A DNA stretch of 64,000 nt from contig VICG01000015.1 in assembly GCA_008692225.1 (NCBI GenBank), forward strand, positions 761,001 through 825,000, given 5' to 3'. This document shows positions 22,655 through 34,500 of the stretch, piece after piece. This DNA is from Monilinia fructicola (taxonomy: Eukaryota > Ascomycota > Leotiomycetes > Helotiales > Sclerotiniaceae). Made by a program: the position numbers and the translations under genes. The notes below the pieces were generated by a model that ran no database searches, was not told the origin of the DNA, and saw only the letters and a program-made list of their open reading frames with translations. The first letter of the stretch is position 1. Each line of letters begins with the position of its first letter.

Positions 22655-24365
22655 GCTGGCGAATTGGTTTCTCTTTCCTGAGATGGCAGTATGTCAAATG
22701 CTACGAGAAGACCGGTATTGCTCCAACAGGTAAACTGAGCACTGTGTTGCGTGGTTGGGAAGTTATTCGTAGACGATTGGAGGTTGCGGAGGGACTATCG
22801 AGGTACTCCACGGCGTGAGTGTGGAGCTGTTCTGGAGCTTGACTTTGAAGCCTTGTTTTTCAGGTATGAAGTGGGATTTGAAGCCACATCACGGATTCCA
22901 GGGGTGCACTGCCACGCTTAGCCACAACTACGGACAAAATTTATAAGCAGATGCAAACAAAAGATGGCATGAGATAATTAACAAGGTGAATTGTCCAACA
23001 GACCATTCCACTTTCTCACATCTCTCCTTCAAGCTTTGGACGGACTCACTTCTGATACTACAATCCATGGATCTCAAAGACATCTTATTACATTAGTTCC
23101 TTCGATTACGATGGCCCATGCATCAAATGCAGTCAGAACTTGCACAAACCCTAAGATTACCTCGCCTATGGTCCCCGGCTATTCATCATATCAAGTAAAT
23201 CCTTCAGTAGCTTAAACTAGAAATTGCTAACCTCATCCACAAAGACCTTGATGTTGGTATACAATTCATAGTCCGCAACCTGGGGCTACGCTTAATAGAT
23301 ACGATAGACCCAGTCAACCCCAACGTCAACACCAGCTTATTGCCATCTCCACGTAACCGTGGGTTCTTGCTCGACGGTGCCAAAGCCGAGCCTAGATATC
23401 ATACCGCAAGTTCAAACAATAGTTCCATCGCCCAAGTCTTGAAACTCCAAACCCACAGCAAAAATGTTCACGTCTACTGCATGCACCTCGCCCATCCCCC
23501 GCGTCCGCACCCCAATTGCAACCCATACTCTAAATCTTTATCCTCCCCGAACCTCTCACCCAATCAATCCAGCATGAAAACCCACCCGCCCCCAATTCAC
23601 CTCCCCACCATCATCAAAACACTAACCAAACCAAACCAACCCTCAACCCTCAACCCTCACAACCCTACCAAGCCACCCGCAACCGCAGCCGTGAAATACC
23701 CCCCACGCATTAACGGCCCAAACCCGCAAGTTTAACCGCGATCCTCCACGCCCTATTTCCATCGCCCGTAGGATTTCTCACTCCCGAAGGATTCGGCCCT
23801 GTGCCGGGGGAGGAGGGGGTTCGGGAATCGCGTCTCAACCGTAGTCATACTTCACCAACACGTGAACCACGCCATTTCCCCACACCATGCACATGATGAC
23901 GAGCCAAGTTGAGGATGGAGAGCAAAATCGAAACGGCCAAAGAGTTTACGGGCTATTCTAAATTTGCCACTGCGGAATGTGTGGTAGCGCATACAGGGAG
24001 GGCCGCGGGTGCGGGTCTCATGCTCAGACCCCCGCCCCGTCCAATCTTCGACAAAAGGGAGAGGGCAAGTTGGCGAAAATGGGAGAGGGGATTTTGGTCC
24101 AGAACGATATCTAACAGCCAGTACAGCTGACCGAGGGATTTCAAATGCAGATGCGAGGAATTGCTGAACGGGGGAGAAGAAGAGAATGGAACTGTAGACT
24201 AGTTGCGCAATATCTAATCGCTGCCATAATGCCATACCGTGCCGTACCCTATCGAATACCCAAGATACGTATTCTCACCCCAATACCGTTGTACACGCCG
24301 GACTGCCCAAGATGATAAGAAGAATAACGAAAGAAAGAGAGCAAGGATGGAAGAAAGGGAGAGAA
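22655..24365. other. intergenic with possible coding remnants
   Basis: On the plus strand a frame from about 23227 to 23735 reads IHKDLDVGIQFIVRNLGLRL, then GFLLDGAKAEPRYHTASSNN, before turning into a Pro/Thr/Asn-rich tail. It looks coding but I could not place a credible start or splice, and do not recognise it. On the minus strand a frame from 24235 begins MALWQRLDIAQLVYSSILFF, reminiscent of the first helix of fungal multi-helix membrane proteins, but it degenerates quickly. Both are left uncalled. Confidence 0.3.
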
Positions 24366-25286
24366 TCACGAAATATATCTCCCGTAATCATCGAGATACT
24401 GTTGCAAATAAAACGACAATTGATATCCCGGCGTCGATTCCGCACGACGCAACAATCGAATGGCCTGAGTGAAGGCACGTTCATCTGCTGGCGACGCAGA
24501 CACGTTACCCAGACTCATGTGTGATTCTGCTGCCTGTCTGGTCATTAGCTTGGGATGTTGGAACAGGCGCTGAAGAGCGAGACTTACCGCAGCTAATAAG
24601 TCACCGGTGGTAGATCCGAGAGCATCGGCCGCTCGAATGGCTCGGGTGAAGAAATCGACGGCGGGCTGTAGATGGCCGCGAGCTTCAACATAGAGGGGGC
24701 CTTGTCTGCGGGGATCATTTGGCGGTGCTAGAGAAGAGGAATCATCAGAATTGGATGCCGCAAAGGGGAATTCAAAGTCGGAGGTACCTGTGGTATCATT
24801 TCCTTCTTCATAATGGATTCGCGCCAAAGTCACTTGAGATCTTTGGAGCCAGTTTCTGCCCAATCCTGATTTGAATCCGTGTTAGTTGTATGGGATGTTG
24901 GGAACGAAAGGATGTTTCCCGAACGAACCAGTCAAAACGTCCACATTCTCGGGGTAGTTGCGCAACACTCTCAACCAGGCGTTCTGGCAAAAGTCTACAA
25001 TATCCCTCACACTTCCATTGTCTGCGTCGTAGAAAGCAAAGTCCTGAAGACCTTGAATGATCCAAACTTGCTCGGCAAATCGTGCTGGATCGCGGAAGAA
25101 GCGGAGGTGCTCGACGGCGGTGATGGCTGAGCGAGCAGATGGGATATACGTTTCGCACTCGTGGGGTCGCGAAGAGACAACTTCGCCTAACAGCGTGACG
25201 ATGCTCTTGACTTGCTCGACCATATCCTCGGGATTACCCTCAGCGGTTCTTGATTGATGACGGGAAGATTTTGAGCTACGAGACAT
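24366..25286 (-). CDS. TPR-like helical repeat protein, up to four exons
   Basis: Start at 25286 (MSRSSKSSRHQSRTAEGNPE). Intron 1 at 24866-24928 (63 nt, branch CTAAC) is required to keep the frame. Two more probable introns, 24728-24787 (60 nt, donor GTACCT, acceptor CTAG) and 24534-24587 (54 nt, donor GTAAGT, branch CTAATG, acceptor ACAG), are both multiples of three and so stay open if retained. With only the first removed the protein has 285 residues; with all three removed it has 247, and the repeats become cleaner. Visible helical pairs include VDFCQNAWLRVLRNYPENVD, WLQRSQVTLARIHYEEG, LQPAVDFFTRAIRAADAL and ERAFTQAIRLLRRAE, with TPR-like spacing. Probably a soluble scaffold; the partner is unknown. 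The frame is intact. Confidence 0.75.
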
Positions 25287-27736
25287 GATCGAGTACTAGA
25301 GGAAATATCTAATATGAGATCAAGATGAAAAAATGAATGAATGGTCGTGATTTGGAAGGTAGATGGAAGCAAAACTGGACTGCTGTGAAGTGTTAATGTT
25401 TGAAGTCGTAGAAGTTGATCCACTGAGGATATCTTCCCATCTATATAGACATCCAGAGATAAGATATATCAAGATAGATATCTGATATCACCACAACTCC
25501 ATCATGGCATATAAACCGCTCAGCTTGAGCAAAATCCTGAAATGGATTACACAGGAATCGAGGAATCCTACGGCACTCTCGCCAACAAGGGGGTACCGAG
25601 ATGGTGGATCTGAGCTGACTGTCAATGCTAGCTGCATCCAGTAGTTTCCATGCCCGTCCTTGGGATGTCTGGTTCTCGATTAAGAAAGACGCAATGGCAT
25701 TATTACGTGGTTCAGATGTAGTACCACCCATGATGAATCTGGAAGGTAATATGGAAAGTTCGGCGAACTGGGCACACAAGTACATGGAAGGCTACTTGTA
25801 ACGCATCCCACAACTCTGGCATATTCATGGCCGCCGGCAATATATCGGTCGCGAGACGGATGAAGACAGGATGCCGGACCCATTAGACGCTCAAAGTAAA
25901 CGCTCGGCCTTAAGCCCAAGATGCCGAAAAAAGACCACACTCGAGACGGGATGGCCGCGGTTCAATTATAAATACAATGGAAGGCTGTTACACGGCATTA
26001 AGATGCTTGGACATAGGGAGTGTGTGTCGAGGAATCACATCTAGATGTCCAAGTGTCCATATTCGGCACGATTTGGAAAGCATGATGAAATCATTGTATC
26101 TTTGCGATGATGAGAACGTGCAGCGGAAAATTGTGTAGTCAGGTTACAGTAAGCATTGATGAGCTACAGGGTTGGTTGCAGGGGCTTATTAGAGCTAGTT
26201 AGCGGTGGTGGTCGGATCTTGGAACAGCCAGGAACTTTTGTCAGTTAGACTTGCATGTGCATTCCAAGTAATTACTGCAATTTCTTTGGAAGGGATAACA
26301 AATCTACCACAAATATCAACAGCAGCATATCTCCATCTTTGTCATCAACTAATTACTCTTGACTTGATGAATCTCTTTCTTCAATTTTCTCCAACTTTCC
26401 TTCCCCCATGGCCATCAATGAGTGAGAGCAGATCTTTCATCACTAATTATGCCCTTCACCCTCATTTGTGTATGTGCCCACAAGAATTAGATCTAGATGG
26501 ATTTGTAAGCTTGGATTGCCTGCTTCAAGATGTGTAGTAAGCTCCGGTGCTCCCACCTCTATGTACAACATAGCACAATACTTGGGTATTAATTTCTCAG
26601 CCTTATGGATCATTGGATCCAGTAAACTCCCGGACGTCTTTTGGGATCTAGACGCATACAGTATAGTATCTATTAAGAAACGTTCCAATATGCAAGATAA
26701 GATATCCCGGAAAGGAGTATCATTATATAGGAAGGAAGACAGGTACGGATAACCTCACACCAAGGTCTGCGTCGTATTTCTCTGCTACAATAGTCGTATA
26801 TAATACGAATAGACCCACCATCACGATCGATTCCAATGCTTACCCAAGGATCAAAATGATATTTTGCAAGTCGTCGCATATCGCCATTGACATACCTCTT
26901 TCCAGACGTCGAAGTCCTTGCAGAAGACGCATTGATCATTCGAGTATACCCGTCGCACTCGCAAAATTGCCCTTTCAAGAGTTCGACGAAAAGGATTAGG
27001 TGTTGGAGGATATGACGTGAAGGGTACTACAAAGTTGGGGTTTGCTTACACCACTTGCAGCGAAGACCATAGCCTGACTGACGCTGCGAGGGGGCATCAT
27101 TCGCCATCGACAGGTGAAGCAAAGCTTACGTTGCGTGTTGAGGCTGGAGATGGTTACGCCGAGGCCCGAAGACTGTCGATGTGGCGGATTACTGAAAGCT
27201 GTTTGAGCCTTTGAAAGCAACTTCTGAATGACATAAGACCTCGATCGAAATCCTACCATGGTCAAGAATAACCTCAGTTTACTGTGCAGAAGGCTTGTGT
27301 GAATGTCGTCCATTCTTTCGGCATGCAGGACGATTACTGATCTCGGTGTGCTCCTGGCGAAGTGACGATGCGACCTTTCGTTAATTCAGTCATGCAGTAT
27401 CAATTGAAGTCGGTACTCCAAAAGGTGAAGATAGAGTTCGCTTAAAGGAAAGGGATAACCTAATGGCTAATTCTGGGTGTGGGCTAACAAGTCTAACCTG
27501 GTGTAGAAGAAAGGGCAAGGTCGATCTTTCGACAAGCCACGTGGTAATCCTGTGGTCCCCACCCCTCAAACTCATCACCCCATCCACAAGTTTCTGAGTT
27601 TTGAAATGCCATAATATACGTGAGATTCGAATCATAGCTTCGCAGATTTAAAAAGTTAGCCAGAGGAGTATACTGCGGAAATTCCGGTGGAAAGAACCTC
27701 AATCTCCATGTGCTGAAGTAACATCAAATCCACCGC
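25287..27736. other. intergenic with fragmentary minus-strand frames
   Basis: The upstream flank of the TPR-like gene is followed by minus-strand open pieces at 27702-27493, 27313-26996, 26978-26673 and 26688-26443. Some end at good donor sites (GTAAGC near 27131 and near 26837), so a multi-exon gene on the minus strand is possible, for example with the segments FRSRSYVIQKLLSKAQTAFS and GYTRMINASSARTSTSGKRY. I could not assemble one consistent model and do not recognise a domain. Confidence 0.3.
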
Positions 27737-28225
27737 ATGCTACTCCCAAATTCCTCCAAGCCAAGCAGACCTCCTAAGCATCTCCTCGCATCTTCACTCA
27801 CCTCCACTCTCACCACCACACCTTCGATCAGCTCCTCGCGCCCCGCCCTTCTCCGAAAGCAAAACACCGCACGTCCCCGGATCCGCCGCATACGAATTCG
27901 CGGGGCGCGCATCGACGGGGCGTGGTGACAACGGGTTCAGCAAACTGGTCGCGGAGTACGTTGAGGCGGATCTGCCGGTGGAGATTGAGTGGTGAGACGA
28001 GGGGATTTTGGTGGCCTATGGGATGGAGCGGGGAATCTCCGATCGAGCGGCCCATGAGGATGACGAGGGAGGAGAAGTTTCGCGTCGTCAGGATTGTGGT
28101 AGCCGGGACGTATCCTTGTGGTGGGACGCATGTGGATAGGACGAGGGGGTGTGGGAAGACAGACGAGTGTGAAGAAGGTTACGAGGTCCAAGGGAACAGG
28201 TAGAGTGGGGTACGCGTTTTATTGA
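27737..28225 (+). pseudogene. AlaX-like alanyl-tRNA editing domain relic
   Basis: AlaX-type proteins are free-standing homologues of the AlaRS editing domain and deacylate mischarged tRNA-Ala. Collinear plus-strand pieces in different frames fit the family: SKTPHVPGSAAYEFAGR, then NGFSKLVAEYVEADLPVEIE, then YPCGGTHV (28111-28134), the zinc-binding Cys/His motif of the second additional domain, and finally VKKVTRSKGTGRVGYAFY ending at TGA 28223-28225. At least two or three frame changes separate them, and the N-terminal HxxxH half is not clear. It is either a decayed gene or one damaged by assembly indels. GC content is higher than its neighbours. Confidence 0.5.
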
Positions 28226-28561
28226 TGACGTTGTTGATTTATTTTGCTTATTATATGTAATGAGAGCGTGTGAATTTTTGCCCTGAGATAAATTATTAGA
28301 TTTGGATTCGTTTGCCCTGATCACCTCGATTTCTTGTCTTCTCCAAGGCAAACCAACAAATCGAATATACACGCCATGCATGAGCGTGCGAAAATAAAAA
28401 TGACCGCCAACCGAATCCGGAGCGCCGATTAAAAATATTCCTCCCAACGCCCCCATCATGAACCATCTATGAATCATTCATTGAACCGCCCATTGCGCAT
28501 TCGCTGCACATTTCATTACCCACCAAAATACCTCCCAGTCAATCCATCCATCTCCCATGCA

Positions 28562-30327
28562 TTACCCACTCTGAACTCTCCAAACCCCGGCATTACGCTT
28601 ACAATCCCGAGCACCATCCTTCTGTACTCTTATACCCGCCAAATCCCTCATTTCCATACTCAATCCCTCTTCCTCCATACTACAACTTCCATCTTTGCTT
28701 CTCGGACAGGCATATCCGTATGCATTCCTGCTTCCCTCAACATCTACAACCGTGATACTCAAGCCATCATCGTACCCACTATCACCACTGACTGCTGTCC
28801 CCGCCCTCCCACTCGTCCCAGACCTCTCAACATCCATCTCACTTCCCCCACTCCCCTGAGATTCCATCCCTCCTCTCAGATCCCCAAAACCAAACACAGA
28901 TTCCGTATCCAAATCCAAATTCCTCTGTTGTTTTTGAAAAAAGGTACCAGTAGTAGTCTTACTTCTGATTTTGCTCAAAGGATGTTCTGAGGATCCGCCA
29001 CTACCACTAACATTGATACCACTTCTTTTTGCCGAACACTGTCGGGAAATCTTGCCGAGTAGAGGGCGGAACGTGGGGATTGATGCGACGAGGATCCAGA
29101 GGTTGAGTTCGATTATTGCCCAAAGACCAGCGTCGATTTCGTTGACTGTAGGGGGTTCTCAGTTGAAATTCAAGGAATTTTAAGGGGTTGGAATAGGCGA
29201 TTTGAGATGGAAGGGAGTGAGAATAAACAGGAAATGGTAGGAGCGCGGAAGAAAAGGAATGGCATACAAGTAGAATCCAAACTAGGTAATCGCTGTGCAA
29301 CAACTAGTCGCCAGAGACGAATCGCCGAGACTACAGTAACGCTATTTACTCAATATCAGCAAACCAAACTACCCAGCTACTGTTCAAGAAAACACTCACA
29401 CAAGTCCCAACAGAAATGTACTACTAATACTAATTCTCTCCCCCACACTCCTTTTGATCTGCGCAATAAACCAGACTGGAATAAATAAAACAACAATATC
29501 AAATAATATCGTGAAGGCTTCGTTGGATGTAAAGAAGACTGGGTAATTGATACATTTCGCAGGAATGGATGAATCCCAGAAACCCTGAATGGGATGGCAT
29601 GAGAAAATTCCGACAAAGAGCTAGGGAGAGTTGGAGGATCAGTAGTTGCTTGCTCTAGACACTGCGCGATCTCATCTGGTGTCTTGATTGGTATGAAATG
29701 GTACGATATGATTTCAGGTGGGTGAATGTTTTTGATATCAAATCGATTTCGTTACTCAGATGATATGAAACAAAAAACAAAAAAATTGACTCACAGCAGC
29801 AAAACCCCATGCTCCATTGACCCCACCGGCTAGAAGAATGGGGATTCGACCTCCAGTAACAGCAAAGACCCTCCAGTACAGAGCTAGTAGTGACAACTTG
29901 CTCATGCTAAGGGCCACAGGATAGGTAATCGCCAATAAATATAAACCTTTCATGTAAGCTTCCAGATGTTGTGAATCTGATTTGCCAATATGTTGTCCGT
30001 AGAAGTTGTCTTGTACTTCCACCAGTATTATGGCTGTGTAGGCAATTGAGAGAATCTGGGTTTTGCGTTAGTTAAGTTTGTGGCACAGGAGAAATTTTAG
30101 AGGATGGAAGTTACTGCTGCAATGAGGATGAATAAGTCATCTAAGCCGAAGGAAATCTTGGTGTACCAGCGGGAGAAGGAGCGAACAGCGATAGTCATGA
30201 CGGTCAAGGAGATAAAAGCATATGAGACTGCTTTCAATAGAGGTCCCTCGTCGGCATTGAGGTTGATACCCGGGTAAGTTGGAGTTTTCAGAGACATTGT
30301 AGATGCTTTGACGACCATGAAGCTCAA
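28562..30327 (-). CDS. SAT4-family (rhodopsin-domain, Pth11-like) seven-helix membrane protein
   Basis: Five exons: 30327-30115, 30055-29795, 29620-29400, 29341-29268 and 29145-28562, with introns of 59, 174, 58 and 122 nt, all GT-AG. Joined, they give 450 residues without a break; the second in-frame ATG (30297, MSLKTPTYPG) would give 440 and may be the true start. Family landmarks occur in order: a short extracellular N-terminus, AVRSFSRWYTKISFGLDDLF, GLYLLAITYPVALSMSKLSL, FSCHPIQGFWDSS with the conserved Cys, NEAFTILFDIVVLFIPVWFI, VVTVVSAIRL and FNEIDAGLWAIIELNLWILV. The ~170-residue C-terminal tail is cytosolic and Ser/Gly-rich. These fungal proteins are often called Pth11-like GPCRs, but ligand and signalling are not established for most. 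It lies upstream of no obvious cluster. Confidence 0.88.
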
Positions 30328-32600
30328 CAGAAAGTCAAATTGAGGTTCTGGACGCTTATAGATGCAGGGAGACTGTCAAGTCTTGGTATACGTCAAGCAC
30401 AGATTTGCTTTTTGCGACACAACGGCTGTGGCACAACATCCTTCCGGTCAAACCATAAAGCAAATTCACTCTTGGATAAAGGGGAACAGGAAAGGCACTT
30501 ATCGGACAAGGAGATTTGCGCCACCTACTAGGAAGAGTAAGTGGTTATGGTGTGACGCCCACAATCAAAGGGCACGGGCGTCCATTGCTTGCCACAGTTC
30601 TTCAATTGCGATGAAAATCGAAGCAGAGCCCCGGATTCTTCGTAATCTGCGATGATTGAAGTCTCCGCATTTCAAAAAGCAAACATCATGAGATGAAGAC
30701 ACGTGACGTCGATATATTCAGAATAGTGGTCCAGAACAATTGAAAACTAACCCCTTTCGTCACATCTTGCGAGAACCCCCTATATTAAATAAATTTTCCG
30801 ATATTCTCGACTTTGACATCAAAATTCCTGTTTCTCGCAAAGGACATTCCTCTTTCGAATTTTATTTGTTGATATTTACATTTCCATTTCCTGCTTCCGA
30901 GTCCGGTGTGACACATCCCACTTTGACCAGGAACAGAGGGCAAAAAGGACTTATGAAATTGCTGTAATCTGTGAAGAACACTTGAGTTCAAAATAGATGT
31001 GCTGTATAACGCTGCAGGAAATCCAAAGATATGTTCATGACAGTGAAGTGATGATGATGGAAACTTGATGTTTTCACAAGCAAGTCACCAGAGTCTACGG
31101 TGACACCAAGGTGATCCTTTCTTATTCAAGAGGCATTGTGATAACGTTTTCGTCAAGGCTGTGTCAACCTCCACGGTAATTCGGACCATCAAAAGGCACC
31201 TGCTGTGCCCCACCCCCACCTGTGACCCTAGGGGCAACTAAACTTCATCCTGGCTGCTGTGAGCAGTAGCTATGCCCTCGGGATTGATAGGAAACTCTGG
31301 AGTTAAGGTGAGAATGTTGGAGTAAGAAATTGTGAGGAAAGAAAGGTTAGTCATTGAAAACTCAACTTCGCAATGAAGGAGAAAGATTCAAGAACGGGAC
31401 AAAAAAACCAAGGTTACACTTGCATCCAAGGTTTCATGAAAGGAATGTGCCGGTTTTGAATTGGATCCTTTGCATTTGGGGTTGATCGTCCATTTTGGAA
31501 CATGCACTCATAGCCAATTGCAAGTATGCCAATGTTGGTGTTTCAGTCATATCGGAGAGAACTGGTTGAGTGACCGGCAGAAACGAAGAAAAGGAGTGTA
31601 ACTCTGATCAGAAATGCATATGATGAATACATGAGTTGCGTCCGGAGTTGAGAGTCGTTTGGCGCTTCCTCTTGTAACCAAAGTGCGCGCCTCATGCAGA
31701 GGTGAAAAGGGCACAACCACAAAGACTCTGGCTCTGAAATTCCCAACAGTGAAGGAGGGCATTCAATCTCACTCAAGATCTCAAACAGTAAACAACGAAG
31801 AATCGAGTATCCTCAGATACCTGATAATCAGGCACATTTGCGGATATCACCCAGCGTGTATTGAGCACACAGGCTGACTTTATATCTATACCTGAAGCTT
31901 CGTTGAGCCCCTCTGTGAGATTTATGAATCACGCAGTCCAGTGGCATATGAGATGAGTGATGGAAAGGTGTCTCCACTGGCACTCCAGTAGCCCCGGCCG
32001 AAGAACTTCCGATGCATCATCATTCGACTGAGCTGACCTTTCAACTCCAAATGTCCGAAGGATCTTGGTGCAACCTCAAGCCACAAAATTCTCTCCGCAT
32101 CTCGCCTCATCCAATACGCACGCATCGGCGGAGGAATACCGGAGGCTCCTACTGTACTGATGGCAATGCAGGGCCCCGTGTCGAGGTCGTGGATCGGCCC
32201 ACAACCTTATGCGGCATGAACAGAGAGAGCCGTCTAGAACTGATCAAGATACTTTTCAGTGGACAGATGGAGTGCATAAGGATCTCCTGCGCAATCCGGA
32301 AGTTATCACCTGAAACCATTGTCTTTAGTCAAAGTGAAGGTTGTGGGATACAAAAGAACACCCTCATTCCTCGGCACTCTTGCCTTTCTCCCAAGTTCTA
32401 TTTGTCGAGAACCTGTTGAGCTAGAAATCGAGACTTTGGAAAGCCGAAACGGTTTTGCTTCCATCGAGCCTTCTTCATTTTCGTATTCCTCTATGATTAT
32501 ACTGCATTGTCCCGAGGACATAAACTTCCATTGCACAAACTCTCTTTTGTGTTGAAAGAGTCGAATCCGATACCGAACTTTCCGAGTGCAATATCGCATT
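30328..32600. other. gene-poor; uncertain minus-strand fragments at 31.5-32.6 kb
   Basis: Minus-strand frames at 32599-32306 (FMSSGQCSIIIEEYENEEGS) and 32125-31922 (SFGHLELKGQLSRMMMHRKF) look somewhat protein-like but cannot be joined into a gene and contain no motif I know. The rest holds nothing recognised. Confidence 0.3.
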
Positions 32601-34025
32601 CATTCATAAGGATGATACAATTATTGATAAACGATGTAAGAATAAGCCAATTTTGCGTACAGGAGTATGAGTCTGCATAAAGAGTATATCAGGACAGTAC
32701 CTATCCAGGCAAGCGACAAGAGCAGACAGAGATGGGGATTTGAAATTTGAATAGCAATATGAGCCGAGAAATCTTGATTTATGAACTGGAAATGAGTTCT
32801 GGGTCCCGTTACCTATAGGCTATAGTCAAACTTGAGGCTATATTTGGGATTAAAAGGACCCATCACAACCCCAATCTAGGGGTACTAGGGGAACCAGGGG
32901 ACTTTATTTTGCACAAAGTACTGTATTGATCGGACGCATTGACAAAGAAGCATGGGGGTTTTGATAATCTTGAAACAATTGATTCTAATGATTCAACTTA
33001 AAAGATGGAGCGAAATGAGACGACGTGAGACGAAATGAGACGAAATGAGACGAAATGAGACGAGAATAGAAGTATGATAAATGATGAAGACTGAGGCTTA
33101 GAGATATTGCGAAGGGAGGGAAGTTCAGGTTGGAAGGTTATGAGAAGGGAGGTGGGAGGTGGGCGGTGGAAGGTGGAAGGGAAGCAGGATGGATTTGTGA
33201 TTACTTAATCCAGGGGGTTTCAATAATAATAATCATAAATTAATTATACCTACCGACCTACCTAGTATGTACTCTGGATAGTGGATAATGGATTCCGGAT
33301 ACATACTTACTCATGATTACTAGATACCTTACCACGGAGACTGGGTACTGGGGTACTTGGCAACTTGGATATTAATTACCTACCTGGTATCTACAGAGTA
33401 CTGTACATCTACCCGGTACTGTACTGTGTACCTACATGATACATACATATCACATATGTATCTACCATATACGGAAACTATACCAAGTATAAGGTTCCTC
33501 ACTAGTACCAAAAGGCTACAAGCGGAATATCGGTAGATCGGTGTTTTATTTCATTTTGGAATTGTTTGGATTGTTTGGATTGTTTCTATTATTTCTATTA
33601 TTATTCCTATTATGATTCCTATTATGATTCCTATTATTACTAGTATTCCTGTTATCATTCCTATTATTCCTATAATATTACTTTTATTACCCTTTCCGGT
33701 TTCTACTACTATCATTACTATCTTTACTTACCTACCTAGGTACTAGCTACTTTTACCTACCTCCCCTACCCTTCTAGATGTTACTGTAATAAGATTTCCC
33801 GTAACTTCGTACAAGCGATTTCTCCATTTGTTTCCTTGACCCGCCAGACCTGAGAAATCTGTCAGTCTCCTCCATCCTATCCTATCATAGTCTTGGTCTA
33901 TCTCATGTCCGTAGCTGGAGTATAAGGTTGAATGAACAAGGGGATTGTGATGTAGGCAGTGTACGGAGTAGTAAAGTCAGTAAGTACCTGGTAAGTAATT
34001 AAGTAGTATTCGGATCTTCAGCTTC
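32601..34025. other. intergenic with simple repeats
   Basis: Includes a degenerate 10-bp GAGACGAAAT repeat near 33016-33062, purine-rich GGTGGGAGGTGG-type DNA near 33145-33180, repeated CTACC/GTACC motifs near 33240-33450, and (ATT)-rich degenerate repeats near 33580-33700. No gene. Confidence 0.5.
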
Positions 34026-34160
34026 TTTCTATCCTATCCTATCCTATCCTATCGCTATCCTACGCTTCCTATCCTATCCTATCCTATCCTATCCTATCCT
34101 ATCCTATCCTATCCTATCCTATCCTATCCTATCCTACGCTTCCTATCCTGTCCTCTTCCA
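34026..34160. repeat. (CTATC)n pentanucleotide array
   Basis: Mostly perfect TATCC units from about 34030, interrupted once near 34053-34070 by a GCTATCCTACGCTTC variant that recurs at about 34135-34145, suggesting duplication of a larger block. It lies about 350 bases upstream of the vezatin-type gene. Confidence 0.9.
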
Positions 34161-34500
34161 ATCCTATCCCAATCCTATCCTTTCCTATCAAATCAACTAC
34201 ATCATTATTTGGTTTCCCGTCGCTGTACTCAAATGCAGTAAACATAACATTCCCCTCTCTCCCAGAAATCCATACCACAACTAATCATAATTTTGTCTTT
34301 CACTACCTACCTACATTCATTAATTTTATCGGATCCTTTTCATTCATTCATTCATTCATTCGTTTACTCACTTACTCATCCAACCACTCCCTCGTTCATT
34401 GCTTTGCATTGACTTATATTACTCTTCTTGATCACACATACCTACTTATCACTTATCGGAATGGACTGTGGTCGTAACAATCAGTAACAAATCGCATTCC

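Noticed and set aside
23112..23735. Two-exon gene joined at about 23195 and 23221
   Set aside because: The join that keeps the frame needs an intron of only about 26 nt, too short for a fungal spliceosomal intron.
28469..28990. 173-codon plus-strand frame
   Set aside because: Antisense shadow of the last exon of the SAT4-family gene.
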